This document shows positions 11,991 through 24,798 of a stretch of 64,000 nt of DNA, piece by piece (the stretch's first letter is position 1; each line of letters opens with the position of its first letter). The position numbers and the translations under genes are program-made. Below the pieces are notes generated by a model. That model saw only the letters and a program-made list of their open reading frames with translations. It did not search any database and was not told the DNA's origin. The DNA lies in contig NW_024882027.1 in assembly GCF_019059575.1 (NCBI RefSeq), positions 310,001-374,000 on the forward strand. The letters are read 5' to 3'. Source of the stretch: Amphibalanus amphitrite (Eukaryota; Arthropoda; Thecostraca; Balanomorpha; Balanidae).

Positions 11991-14060
11991 TTCTTTTAAA
12001 CCAGTAAAACGCCTTTTGGGCGAAGAACGAGCGAGCGAGATAGTGAGCCCTGCACGTGCAGAAGGGCGAGAGGATACTTCCAACGGGCTTGTGCAAAGCA
12101 CCCTTCTAACCGGTTGCTAGCGGTGTACCAAATTTGAACGCAATCGGCACAGCCGTTCCTGAGATCTGGAAGCGGCATTCTGCACGTGCGCACGTGCAAA
12201 CGGGGTCCAAAATGACTTTTGCATGGCACCCTACTAACTGGTCCCCAACCGTGTACCAAATTTGAGCGCAATCGGCCCAGCCGTTCTCGAGATCTGGAAA
12301 CGCCCCCTGCACGTGCGCACGTGCAGTAGCACCCTAACCGCAACACATGGGAATGCATTGCCTGGTGGGTGCCTACCTGTATGCCAAGTTTCAGCGAAAT
12401 CTCCCCAGTAATTACCGAGTTACTGAAATGGGAACAAATTTGGCACCTCTTATTGTTGTATTTTGCACGTGCAGTGGGGGTCACTCACATAGATGAAGAG
12501 TATCCGACCTTTGGTAGAAGGGATGCAGCTACCCTATCCCTCGCCCCGTTGGGGGGGGGCCATTTTGGCCCCCCCCTGTGGTTTTTCCTGAATAGCAAGA
12601 AAACGGCGGCGCGCAGCGCCGCCAAATTTTCAGTACCTTCCCGGGCATCAATTTGACACCTTCACACCAAATTTCAAGTCTTAGGTCACCTTAGGTCAGG
12701 AGTTATTGAGGTCAAACTGAGGTCATGTTCGAGCAAAAATGAGCAAAAAACATGCAATCTTGAAACGCTCACCAAATCTACAGTTATCAAGCAATTTCAA
12801 AGTTCTTTATATGGTCTAGTAGACAAAAAGCGGCGCTACAAAACTGCTATCTCGGATTTTCAAAATTTTTGGTTTTTGAGCAAAAAAAATTCAAAAAATT
12901 GATTTTTTTAGAAAAACTTTGAAAAAATCCAAAATTTTTCCGAATTTCGAAAAAACCGGAATATATGTGATAGTCCCAGTGCTCTTCTATATACATACCA
13001 AATTTCAGATCGATATCTCGTTTTTTGGCCAAGTTATAGCGAAAAAACTGTTCAAAAATGATGACGTCAAATTTTTGAACTCAATTTTTAGCAATTCTAG
13101 ACCACGAACGGCAAAACAAAGACCACCATTGAACTCCCCGTGACGAGCTGCATCGATTCGATACCCATTTTATGCAAAAATATTAACTTTGAAATTTGAC
13201 CTAATTTGACCTGACCTTGACCTGACCTTGACATGACCTTGACCAAAACGTGATCTAAGCTGGCCCCAAAGGCTGCCTGACCCATATAATCGCATTTGTC
13301 ATGTAAAATGGACCATAAAACATGTATCACACGACACTTTCATATTGTGACCCCCCCGTGACCTGACCTCTGTGACCTGACCTGGTATCAGTGACCTCAA
13401 ATAGCAAAATATGTGTTTGAAGAACATTTCCCCATCGATGATTTTCAATGAAATGCATTTTACTCGATTTTACAACGCATTTCTTGAAGTGCCTGTAAAC
13501 GGTGAAAATTGGACCTTTGACCTGACCTGTGACGTCATCGGTTTGACCTAGGTCAATAAAATTGGGTCACAAGGTAGTTCCCCGTTGGGGCTATCCAACG
13601 CCGTTTACCGCTTGTCGCTATGTTGCGTGGTTCTCGAGATCTTAGGGGGGGGCCAAAATGGCCCCCCCCCCCAACCGGGCGCGTTGCTCGGCAGAGCCCA
13701 ACGGGGCGCGGGCTATAAAAATGACCGCAAGACAATCGCTCAAGCCGCTGCTGAATTATGGGCCCCTCAAAATCATTACTTTTGCAAAACTGCTTGAACA
13801 CCCTTGACTTTTCACGTGGCACGTGCCACGGCGGTCACTGAGATGTATCAAAAGTAGTCAATTACAGGGTAGAAGGGATGGGGCTACCCAGCAAAAAAGA
13901 CCGCAGGCCATTCGGTCCAGCGGTTGCTGAGATATAAGCCTCTCAAAAGCGTTACAGGCCGGGCCGGGCCGGGCCGGGCCGCTCATACTGAGATTTTTCC
14001 GTTATATTGAAAAGACTTCGCTTCGCTCGCTGCGCTCGCTCGCTCGTAATAACCGGGGAT
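11991..14060. repeat. Composite repeat domain with CACGTG palindromes and iterated core
   Basis: A roughly 2-kb domain bounded by GCGAGCGAGCGAG-type runs (about 12020-12040 and 14008-14047). A core near GCAATCGGCCCAGCCGTT plus GAGATCTGG recurs at about 12135 and 12262 (127 bp apart). Diverged relatives appear near 13725 and 13900 (about 174 bp apart), both preceded by GACCGCA. CACGTG-centred palindromes lie at 12050-12061, 12181-12198, 12307-12326 and 13815-13830. A TAGAAGGGATG...GCTACCC motif occurs at about 12518 and 13871. A (GGGCC)n stretch is near 13955-13982. The G-run-ended unit 12548-13675 sits inside. There is no coding signal. It looks like a multi-copy repeat, but its outer junctions are unclear. 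Confidence 0.65.
12548..13675. mobile_element. Transposon-like unit with G-run/C-run inverted ends (copy 1)
   Basis: The left end (12548-12576) and right end (13645-13675) are inverted copies of GTT, a G run, CCATTTTGG and a C run; each end is itself nearly palindromic. Just outside the left end lies CGCCCCGTTGGG; its inverted copy CCCAACGGGGCG lies about 22 bp outside the right end (13697-13708). This is the same asymmetric layout as the unit at 56517-57395. Inside, after the left end, come GGTTTTTC, a GCGGC patch, TTTCAGTACC and CATCAATTT-ACACCT, all shared with the 56.5-kb copy. The body is rich in TGACCT words, including three TGACCTTGA spaced 11 bp apart (13212-13242). No transposase frame is visible, so it would be non-autonomous. 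No clear target duplication was found. Confidence 0.6.
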
Positions 14061-14135
14061 AAGTACATAAGCAGAGTAATTGCTATTACGAACACCTAGG
14101 TATCACAATGCTGAGCGAATAGGAAAATCTATAGA

Positions 14136-14288
14136 TGGAGAATTGTGCCGCGTTACGGGTGCTCGGGCGCAGCCAATCCAGCGTTACCCCAGCGGTGACC
14201 TTGACCCGCATCGTCTGTCTCGGCTCCAAAGCCAAACCGGCGTGGAATTGGGAGCGCTCGAGCACTCATGGTCCAGCGCAATTCTCCA
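14136..14288. mobile_element. Short inverted-repeat element (MITE-like candidate)
   Basis: TGGAGAATTG at 14136 is mirrored by CAATTCTCCA at 14279-14288. The inverted similarity continues inward through GTGCTCGGGCGC and GCGCTCGAGCAC for about 35 bp at roughly 75 percent. The 153-bp unit contains a TGACCTTGA at 14196-14204. I found no target duplication, so it may be a decayed miniature element or a chance foldback. Confidence 0.45.
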
Positions 14289-14599
14289 CCTGAATCCATT
14301 CCTGATACACATTTGCTTGCTCATAGTCATGTAACCCCGGTAAATTCATCTAACTTTCATATTGGTCGCTCCATAGACAGATGGCCACAGATATCAACTT
14401 AAAAGGCCATTGTTGCATTCATTTAGTGGAGATCATTAAAGAGCCGTGATAGGCCACAAGTCGCGTGACATCATACGTGTAACAACCAATGACGTCGGCC
14501 TGCAAAACCCAATGGAAGCGGCTAGCAGCGTGCAATAAAACAGGGCGCTGCTTTCTAAATGTCTGTCGTGCGCCATAAATGAATATATCTTTTGTAGTG

Positions 14600-17105
14600 T
14601 GGCAACTCAGTATCTTTTTTTAACTATTGTACTAGTATTTAATAAGTTCATAATTTTATAATTTTGCTTACGCTTTATGTTGATGTTAGTGATAAATCCT
14701 TAGATAAAGTAAATCGATGTGATATTTAATAGAAAAATAGCAAACTAACGCGCCATTCATTCGAAAGCTGGTAAACCTACTAAAAAGAACTACTAAAATT
14801 CCTGAGGAACCAAAGGATTATATTGGTATCAAATAGATGCCTGCTATTCCGTCGTGAAAACGGCCGAAGTGAATTTGATTCTGGGCAGTCTAAAAGTACA
14901 TGTTTCTCTGTTTGCACTGACCCGCACGTGCACAGCCTTTCTGTCTCTGGTATGCGCGACCACCTCCCCGTTTCTATTTTTAACCTGTGTGAACCTAAAC
15001 GGATTCTTGTAAAAGCGATGCGCTCGTTTTCAGGTACATTTGCCTCATACATACGGTGTCGCGCGACATTCTGATTAAACTCACGGTATGTTGTCATTCG
15101 CGTCGATGTTGATTCTAAAATTTTACAGCGTAAGGTTTCCATGTTTCTTTCTCTAAGTGACCCGATTTCTTCCGTTTGTAGGGAGTTGACATAACGGCCA
15201 GCTTGTGAGCCCGACTGCACTGATAAATGCATGGCTAACTGGGCGGGACTGCCCTCGAAATCATCTCGTGATGTCAGCTTTCCTAGAAATTTAATTTGGT
15301 TCTCTTTAATCACTGTCTTTAAGTCTGGGTATCCCAACTCTGCGTGAACAAGGTCACTGCTTGTCTGATTCCTGACTGACAATAGCTGTTTTTCCGCGGA
15401 CAATACCGCCGTCGAGGCATGCTTAAAATCGTTGCAAAGCCAGCTTTCACAGCCATACAGTATTGCACTACAGAGAGCACTTTTGAATACCATCTCCTTG
15501 ACAGGAAATGGCGCGTCTTTGTTTTTCTTTAAAAACGCGGAAAATTTCACTAAATGACTGCGCTTAAAATCTATGTGGGCTTTGACTTGATTACGCAAAG
15601 TTGCATTGCTGATTGGCGTTCCAAGATAAATGTACTCATCTGTGTGACTGATGGATACGTTATCAAAAACAAAAGGAACAGTGTCCCCTGCGTTAATCGC
15701 CATAAACTTTGACTTCTGCGGGTGTATTTCCATTCTAATGGTGCCAACTTCGCGGTGCAATAGTGCTAGCTTTTGTTTCATGGCATCTCTGGATGTGGCT
15801 AAGACAACTGTATCGTCCATGAATAGCAGCGAATGGGTGTTACTGAGAAAACCGTCAGGTCCAAACGTCTTTATGGCTCTGACCGTACTGTTGATATAGA
15901 AAGTGAAAAGGGAACAGCTGTTTGCTGCGCCTTGTTTTACCCCAACCGAAGACGTAAATAAACCTTGCCCTAAGGCATTTTTGCTAGCCTGCAGACTGTT
16001 AGCCACTGCTGTTAGATATTTCATGCCGCACCCCTGATCAGCCAGTTTCTGCAATAGAATGCTACGATTCAACTTATCATATGCCTTGATATAATCGATG
16101 TAAGCGATATACAGCGTTTGTTTCGTTTTCTGAGCGTAATCGATCAGTAGCCTCAGCGTGAATAAGTGCTCTGCACAGCTTCTGCCCGGTCTACCACCTG
16201 CCTGCTCGTCGTCAGGCTTGTACCACTGAACGAATCTATCGTTTAGAATTCCGTCATACACCTTAGCAAGGGCACTCTGAATGCTGATTCCGCGATAATT
16301 GTTGGCGTCTGAAGTGTCGCCTTTTTTTGAAAATCGTAAAAACTTTCGCGAAAGACCACTGTTCTGGAAAAGCTCCGTTAAAAACCATGTTAAACATATA
16401 GGTTACGATATTCAACCATTCTCCATCAAGAAGTTTAACAATACCTGGCGGCACACCATCAACTCCTGCAGCTTTATCACGACGTAACCTCATTATAACG
16501 TCTCTCACTTCGCGGGTGGTGATCGGATCGTCTAGAACGGGTACGTACATGTCACTATTAGGCACAACTATTTTAGTCTCACCGGGCGAGGGGTTTAATA
16601 GGCCTTCGAAATGACGGCAGAAATGATCGTCACTGGGCGCATTCTCGCCTGGACTGCGTGTTTCTATTTTACCATTCCAGTTAATTGAAGACCAAATAAG
16701 CTTCGGATCTCGCTTATGTAACAGAATCTGCCATCGTGACTGTGCATCATAAGCCACCTGAGCAACACCAGATGGGGCCGAACGGTCACTTCGCTGCGCG
16801 GTGCGGCATACCTCATACAGTAATTCAGTCAATGCGTTACACAAGTCATCTGCCGACTGGGGTTCACTATTTGCGGTGCTCTCGCACATGCTGCGCCACC
16901 ACAGAACAGGGTCGGGTAGTGTTGCTCTGGCTCTCTCCTCATCGATGGAGTTAATGTGTACCGGCTTGCGTGCGATATTTGGTCTACTACACTGCTGTGG
17001 GTATGAATCTAGTAACATGGCTCGCTCAACGATACTATCTATGGATTGCAATGGACATGTCAATACAGTTCTCAAGGCAGCGTGATCACTACAAAACGGC
17101 GCCTG
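14600..17105 (-). mobile_element. 5'-truncated LINE, nearly complete ORF2
   Basis: A minus-strand non-LTR retrotransposon. The 5' break lies within the endonuclease domain at about 17105, the ORF2 stop is at 14780-14782, and an AT-rich 3' untranslated region follows. A T-run near 14611-14617 on the plus strand may be the remains of a poly-A end. Truncation from the 5' side is the usual result of incomplete target-primed reverse transcription. A 12-bp inverted repeat sits just beyond the 5' break (17119-17150). Target duplications were not identified, so the left limit is approximate. Confidence 0.8.
14780..17105 (-). pseudogene. LINE ORF2: endonuclease tail, reverse transcriptase, zinc motif
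   Basis: Two minus-strand frames, 16263-17105 and 14780 to about 16320, make one ORF2 of roughly 770 codons interrupted by a single-base frameshift. The upstream frame starts inside the endonuclease with SDHAALRTVL (SDH at 17082-17090, a conserved part of the APE-type nuclease active site). It then runs through a spacer to DKAAGVDGVPPGIVKLL and PEQWSFAKVFTIFKK. The shift lies in a run of seven A (T7 at 16322-16328 on the plus strand): six would restore the frame into GDTSDANNYRGISI. The downstream frame has AYIDYIKAYDKLNR (motif A), GVKQGAANSCSLFTFYIN (B), LLFMDDTVVLATS (C, Asp pair 15812-15817), KSKFMAI (D) and YLGTPIS (E). The C-terminus has CTCG-x7-H-x4-C (about residues 444-459 of 493), a zinc-binding pattern common in LINEs. 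Catalytic residues are intact. I do not assign a clade. Confidence 0.88.
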
Positions 17106-17118
17106 TTACGCTGGTACG

Positions 17119-17150
17119 CTATGCTGGTACAACGAACAGTACCAGCATAG
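17119..17150. repeat. Perfect 12-bp inverted repeat beside the LINE 5' break
   Basis: CTATGCTGGTAC and GTACCAGCATAG flank an eight-base loop. A further CTGGTAC at about 17111-17117 repeats part of the left arm, so three copies of this word cluster at the truncation point. Confidence 0.85.
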
Positions 17151-17999
<849 letters not shown>

Positions 18000-19070
18000 G
18001 GAGAGTTCGGCGAACCCGCTGGCCCCCGCAGTGTGTCCGTCGTGTCCCGCGGACAGTACCAGGGAACTCCATAGCGGCCTGAAGAGCTGGCCGTGTCCGG
18101 CCGAAACTGAGTCGTGTCCGACACGCCCCCCTTCCCCTCCCGCTGGAGAGGGGCCGTGTCGAGATCGATGGTGCCAAAGTCCGCGGATAGACGGCCTATT
18201 CTGAGCACGCATCAGTCACGGAGAGATTTAGCGATCTAGTCTCGATAGATGGGCATAGTTCTCGAAAAGCCAATCTCATGCATCGGCTGACACGGCTAGT
18301 TTTTATGAAGTTCTTTTCAGCGGCCATAAAATGTTCATATGAGGCACTCAAGCGAAACTGTTTTCGTCCTTTTTACGTGCTATGGTTATTACCGGCCATC
18401 TATAGACCGCTCCCAATATAGGCGATTGGCGCTGGCTGGAGCACTCCCTTGGAGCGCGGCTGGCTGGCACGCAATGCTCGTATCTCGGCCGTCATTGCGT
18501 GAGGAGCCGAGCGGCGCCTCCAAACGACCCGACCCATCGGCGCCAGACGGCCGTCTCTCAGAACTGAGTTAGTCAGAGGCACGTCATCCACCGCCGCCAC
18601 GCCGCTGATAACACGCCGTCTGCCCTGATGGCGACCCAACCGTCCGTCGGCTCTCTGATCCCCGCCCGCGCGCCGAGCCAGCGCTGGCGACTTTGATCTT
18701 TTCGCGGTCGCGCCGCCCACGCTTGTAGGTATCTGCATTCTGCTGTATCTCGGCTGAGTGCAGTGCTCAATGTTGACCGTAGCTGAGTGAGAGGTGACGT
18801 CACGACCAATCAGTGACCTCCATCAGGCGGAGGGCGGCAGTATCAATGTGGGAAGGCAATTTGAGCCGTCAATGACTGCGTTGAGTAAACAGTGTCGGCG
18901 CTCGGCTGGGCAATTCGCGCCGAACGCCGCAGCCGTGGTGACGATGGTAGGTGTAATGATGCGATATGCGCAGTATTGCCACACGCTCTCAGCCCAGTGT
19001 GGTATGCCGCGAGTGGCACGATGCTGTTTTCTCGGGAATTATAGCGAGCTGGTGGGATTGTGTGATACGA

Positions 19071-20263
19071 CCGTGGGAGACGGTCGTCAAGTTAGATGTA
19101 AGTGAATCCTAATCTATAATCTAAGATTCGGAATCAGGTGAGCCCCTACGATTTGGACCAAACTTGGTCAGTGGATAGTACGTAACGTCCTGATTACGAT
19201 GCACCCAAAATCTAAGCTCGGCCCGCCATATTTACGAAGTTACGGATGTTTGAATTTCAAGGTCATTCGGGAGAGCCCCTACGATTTCCGTCAAAATTTG
19301 TGTACGGACACTCTAGATGCTCCTCATTACGAATATCACAAAATTTAAGCTCGGCCCGCCATATTTACGAAGTTACGGAGGTTTGAATTTCAAGGTCATT
19401 TGGGTGAGCCCCTACGATTTCCGTCAAAATTTGTGTACGGACACTCCAGACGCTCCTCATTACGAATATCGCAAAATTTAAGCTCGGCCCGCCATATTTA
19501 CGAAGTTACGGAGCCACAAGGTTACGGACTTTCAAGGTCATTCGGAGAGCCCCTCCGATTTTCGTCAAAATTTGTATGCGGACACATTACATGCTCCTCA
19601 TTACGAATATCATAAAAGCTAAGCTCGGCCCGCACTATTTCAAAAGTTAGAGATGTTTGAATTTCAGTGAGTTTCAAACGTCAGTAACTTTTGAAATAGT
19701 GCGGGCCGAGCTTAGCTTTTATGATATTCGTAATGAGGAGCATGTAATGTGTCCGCATACAAATTTTGACGAAAATCGGAGGGGCTCTCCGAATGACCTT
19801 GAAAGTCCGTAACTTTGTGGCTCCGTAACTTCGTAAATATGGCGGGCCGAGCTTAAATTTTGCGATATTCGTAATGAGGAGCGTCTGGAGTGTCCGTACA
19901 CAAATTTTGACGGAAATCGTAGGGGCTCACCCAAATGACCTTGAAATTCAAACCTCCGTAACTTCGTAAATATGGCGGGCCGAGCTTAAATTTTGTGATA
20001 TTCGTAATAAGGAGCATTTAGAGTGTCCGTACACAAATTTTGACGGAAATCGTAGGGGCTCTCCCGAATGACCTTGAAATTCAAACATCCGTAACTTCGT
20101 AAATATGGCGGGCCGAGCTTAGATTTTGGGTGCATCGTAATCAGGACGTTACGTACTATCCACTGACCAAGTTTGGTCCAAATCGTAGGGGCTCACCTGA
20201 TTCCGAATCTTAGATTATAGATTAGGATTCACTTACATCTAACTTGACGACCGTCCGTGGGAG
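19071..20263. mobile_element. 1,175-bp foldback element with 9-bp target duplication (MULE-like)
   Basis: The element spans 19080-20254 and is an almost perfect palindrome: two arms of about 585 bp around a loop of roughly ten bases near 19667. I saw only a few mismatches per arm outside the centre. It starts with ACGGTCGTCAAGTTAGATG and ends with its exact complement. The 9-bp sequence CCGTGGGAG lies immediately before it (19071-19079) and after it (20255-20263), a perfect target-site duplication. Nine-base duplications with very long inverted repeats are the hallmark of Mutator-like elements. Each arm is built of four tandem units starting GAGCCCCTACGATTT (19140, 19273, 19406, 19547; about 133 bp each). 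Three units per arm carry TCAAGGTCA. There is no transposase frame, so it is non-autonomous. Arm similarity suggests a recent insertion or gene-conversion between arms. Confidence 0.9.
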
Positions 20264-22600
20264 CGGAATAGTCCCGCTGGCGCCGGAGCCGCAGGAGCCG
20301 GAGCCGGAGCCGGGAGCCAGGAGCAGCTCCGTACCGGCCTGGGTGTGTCCTGAGAGCGAGGGACAAAAACTAAAAAGTATCGCGGGAAGGAGTTCGGCGG
20401 ATGACTGGTGTCATATGAAAGCTGAGTCAATGATGGCCAGCCTGTCGAATGCCGGTTTTCGTTGAGTTTTATGTCTCTGTAGCTAAAAATGGTTGTTCGG
20501 ATCGGCTCACTGACGGGTCCAGGGGAGCGGGGATATTTTGAGCAATTGCCCCACCCACAGCGTCCAAAATCGATGAAAATCAACCGCTTTTCTAGAAAAG
20601 AGGAAAACTAAACGACTTTTATTAGGGAAGGTTTGTTGTAAACTGCACAGCAATGCATGTACAGTTTACACATGCATTGCTAATCTAAATCCGGGGAGTT
20701 TTTGGAATTCGGAAAACGTTTTTTTGAGCCACGCCTCCTTGCAACGTCTAGGACTTTGTCGTCTTTCTGGATCCGGCTCCCATCGGTCCATTCATTCCCC
20801 CCTCCCCAGTCCTTCCGTCCCACCGCTTCCCCTCCCCAGCCAGTCAGCCTCCCCCGGACTCCGGATGCGCTGCACAGTGCAGTCTGCACAGTCTGCACAA
20901 TCTGCACAGTGCACAATCTCCATGCAGGCTGAGAGAGCAAGCAAGCCAGCCAGCATCCACCGGAATCTCATCTCTGCAGCGGCCGTCCGGAGAGGAGGCC
21001 GCAGTCGCCGGGCCTCACTAGCTGTCCATAACCTGTACCCGCTCTGATCTGCCGACCTCACTGACGTCGCTCGACCGCAGCGGCCGCCCGGACCACCCCA
21101 CAGGAGGGAGGGTAGGGGAGGGGAGGGCTGCAGCTGATCGTACCGCGCATCTCAGACATCCATGCCGAATACCGGCCTAATTGGTGATTTATTATCAGCC
21201 TGAATTTATTCCACCACATGACGCAGCTGAAAAATGTGGCCCATTTCATTAGCAGAGGATGTCTATCGCTAGGCTCCACTTTGCAGGCTCGGCAAAATAA
21301 AAAGTAATTTTGCTATCGTCGCAGTCCAAACATTTCGGTGACGTCAGTCTCTGGAGGATGCAGCAGAGTTAATTATTGGACAGCGGGCCACACCGCAGCT
21401 GAGTTCATCACCGGGCTGGCGCTGTGGAAATACGGCCCCGCGCAGCGTATAGCTGGGTTCATTATTGGACACAGTTTGCGGGCGGCTGGTGGCTCTGCGC
21501 CAGCGGGCGGTGCCGGTGCGTCCCTATTGCAACCACCGCAATCCACTGTCACTTGATATTCACCGGCTTAGGTCAACCTCCCGCTAAGAAAAAATTAATT
21601 ATCTCCACGATTTAGTTCACTATTTCGTATTTCAGCGCTGGCTGCCACTACGCCTTGCATTTATGCGTCGCGTGTGCCGTGCATTATTTCTCTGAGACTT
21701 CTCAACTAAGCACTGAGCGTTGCCTTCTCGCAGACAATGCACTGTCGTCGTCAGATGGACAGCGGGGCGTGCATGCTTAGCGGAGGAGAATGAGATGGCA
21801 TCCTCTACATGCACTGTACCATTTCGGTACACCTTGCTGCGACGGGAAGCGGGTCGGGGCGCCAAGGAAATACTTACGACGGTGACGGGCCTTTTTACAC
21901 TCGACTGACACAACCAACACGGCCGGCACTGTCAGTGCTGACGAAATGGCCTCCATTAGTTAGAGCGCCGTCCCAGGCGATACAACCAGAGTGGCGGCAG
22001 TCCGCAGCGATACAGACCAAGTGGTCGCCGACCGCGCCGGAGCGGTGCTAGAAGGGCCTCGTCCGCCTCGAATGGAGCCACTTTGCGGCAGCGGTCATCT
22101 GGCGGTCGGCGGGGCATCTGGAGCAAATGGACCCATTCCAGAGATGGTGGTCGGTGATGTGGCCGATTTCGGCCCGTGTTGTGTACTGTGGGGGTGACCC
22201 CGCGGCCGGAGCGCTCCCAGATTGCCCCCAGATTCACCGGCGCCCTTTGGACCCGGTGTGGGCGTTTGTTCACCTGTCCCGACGGCCGGTGGACGGCCGG
22301 TGGGGGTGAGATTTGGACGATTTGGTGGATGTGGGAGCGCTGGTGGGCCCGTGGGGTGAGATGACACCCCGCACGGCCCATTGTTCGTCCGGCAAGCCCT
22401 GGCGTATAGGACGGACCGGCCCGGGCGGCATTGTGCTCCGTTATCAAGCGGCCGCCGGCGCACAATGCTAGATAGGCGGCTAGCTCGCCATTCTCCTATG
22501 ATGAATCCGGCATTGTTTCGCCGCGCGCCTTTTGTATAATTCACAGAGTGGAAGAGCCGCCACCCGTCTGGAATATCAACGCGCCATTTTCCGGAGGAGT
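20264..22600. other. No gene seen; one hairpin and GC-rich blocks
   Basis: A (GGAGCC)n-like stretch lies at about 20284-20325. A perfect 12-bp hairpin (AGCAATGCATGT with its complement, nine-base loop) occupies 20649-20681. About 20770-21120 and 21990-22460 are GC-rich with many overlapping frames on both strands. A weak repeat of ATTATTGGACA occurs near 21371 and 21460. None shows a protein domain. Confidence 0.45.
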
Positions 22601-22615
22601 CGGTTACCAGCGGCA

Positions 22616-22616
<1 letters not shown>

Positions 22617-22657
<41 letters not shown>

Positions 22658-22674
22658 GTGGCGGCGGTGGCGGC

Positions 22675-22706
<32 letters not shown>

Positions 22707-22750
22707 TGGCGGCGGTGCGGTGGCAGCAGCAGCAGCAGCAGCAGCAGCGA
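22617..22750. repeat. (GGC)n / (GGT)n tract followed by (CAG)n
   Basis: About 100 bp of GGCGGC with scattered GGT, then about nine CAG/GCA units (22722-22749). Read in one plus frame it gives poly-Ala then poly-Gln inside an 87-codon frame (22532-22795). Such tracts occur in real transcription factors, but nothing around it supports a coding exon. Confidence 0.9.
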
Positions 22751-23344
22751 TCGCTTGGTGCCCTGTCGAATATAAGGCCCAACATCACTATGTAATCGCA
22801 CGTCATGAACGTCCTGCCTATGAGCCGCCTGCCGCGCCGCCGTGACTGGTTGGAGCAGCTAATTGCAGTCCCGTGGTCGCCCAGTTCCCATCCGGGAAAC
22901 GCCAGTGGGGGTCGGGACGCACTCAGCTTACATAAATAAACACCGCCGATGACCAGCCGAACCGCGGCCTCGCCGGTTCCCACGCATCATTGCACGTTTT
23001 CTCCGCCTCGCCCCGGGTTTCCTGAGAGTTGTGGTGACGCTGCGCCGCTGAATCAGACACATTATACATATTACCCATGCTATTTTCGTCGCGCGGCGCT
23101 CCACCATGAGTGACGCCATTTCCAACTCCAAATTGTTAACTGGCTGCCATTATTTTCTCGTATCAGAAGCATGACGCCAAGGGCGGTAATTTGGGGTGGA
23201 TTGCCGCATTTTCCAATTACGGTCGGAGGGCGCCGGCGGCGGTCTCGGCCTGCGTGCGACAATTACCCGAGCCGTGTGATCCGCCGCTGCCGCCGTGATT
23301 AGAGTAATTGTGCGCGGACCGATCGGTGGCGCTGCACGGCGGGA

Positions 23345-23535
23345 TTCGGTCACAGGTCAGAGGTAATCGGTCATCGGCCGCCGGTCATCGTTCACTGGTC
23401 GCCGGTCATTGGTTACCGGCAATCGGTCACTAGTTATCGGTCACTGGTCATTGGCAATCGGTTAGTGGTCGATTCGGTCATCGGTCATCAGTTAATGACC
23501 ATTGCTAAAGCATCGGTCAACGATCACAGACCGAT
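23345..23535. repeat. Cryptic CGGTCAT/TGGTCAC repeat
   Basis: About twenty irregular iterations of GGTCA(T/C) joined by CGG, TGG or ATC. The order is scrambled, as in old slippage-derived simple sequence. The upstream 22751-23344 and downstream 23536-24373 intervals hold no recognisable gene. Confidence 0.75.
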
Positions 23536-24798
23536 CACGGACTCCTCCGGCTCTGTTCACCCAAAGAGCATTTTTCCGTGTGAACTGCTTTGGTACTTCG
23601 ATGCACCTTCGGAGCAGCCTTCGGACTCCTGAGTTCCAAGGAGACCTCGGCCACCCGTGGTCGGCTCACAGGCTTTCTGGGTGGTCTGTCCGCACGTGCA
23701 GACCTCAGGCGACCAGAGAAGTAGTGTCAAGATGGTGGACATGATATCCTGCAGCTGAGGCGCGACACTAAAACCTCCTGAGGCCTCACCAACTACAGAA
23801 GCTCTCCTCGGCAGCTGAGAGCTTCAAGTGCCTCCTCCTTTGGACTTCAGTGAGAGTGAGAGATCCGCTTGATGTGGAGAGCGTCTTAGTTTTCGCTGCA
23901 GGTGCCAAGACGTGCCCCGCGGCCTTCCTCTGATGTGGGCTGAAATAACAGTGTCACAGGATCCAGACGTGTCGCGCAGAACTATGACGATAAAGCACTT
24001 CCAAGGCATTCAAATTCGGGAAATCTGATCTGTGTATTATTTCATATATTTTTGTTGCACGAGCTTGTGCAGAATTTAATCGTTTTGCAGTGACCACAAG
24101 ATATTTATTAGGAGTAGGTAGCCGGAAAAGCGGCTTTGTGTTAGGCTTTATTGCAATGGAATCATGGTTTGTGCCCTAGATTTTAGTACTTAAATTTGGT
24201 AGCGCAATTCACCATGCATTCATGAAAACATTTAACTTACATAATAAGACCCATTTGATGTTCCTGGAGATAAGAGTGATAAGATTCTAAATTTTCCATG
24301 AACACACATCAAACTGAATTGCTTGGGAATGCGTGCAAATTGCAAGGGACTTAACTGAGTTCAAATTAAAACAGTGCGGTACACTGGCGGATCCAGACTT
24401 GCGTTTTGGGGGGGGGGGGGGGCCAACTCGTGCAAGGAGCCAAACCTAGGGTACCCCCAAATCCTGTTTTCTCATCGGATTTAGGCCACTTATTTTTCGT
24501 CACAGCCCTGAAACGATAATTTTTTTAAACTAAAAAAAAAATAGAGAGAGAAATGGTAGCCCACTCAACCCGTGCCTTAATATTACTTTGAAAACACTTC
24601 AAATTGCTTTTGTCGACCACCGCTCCGGGTCGGTGCTTGGCGCAGCCTTCGCGGGCTGGGAGGTGTCGGTTGAACCTCTCTGCCGTTCGGCCCCTGATCA
24701 AGCTAGAGCTCGCGGAAAAAAACGAGTGTGTTGCCTGTGAGTGACGAGAGGAAGCCGATGATACCCGATTTTAAGGTCCTTGGTCATTGGTTGACCTT

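Noticed and set aside
22532..22795. Poly-Ala/poly-Gln protein
   Set aside because: Comes from GGC and CAG simple repeats; no flanking conserved domain or splice context.
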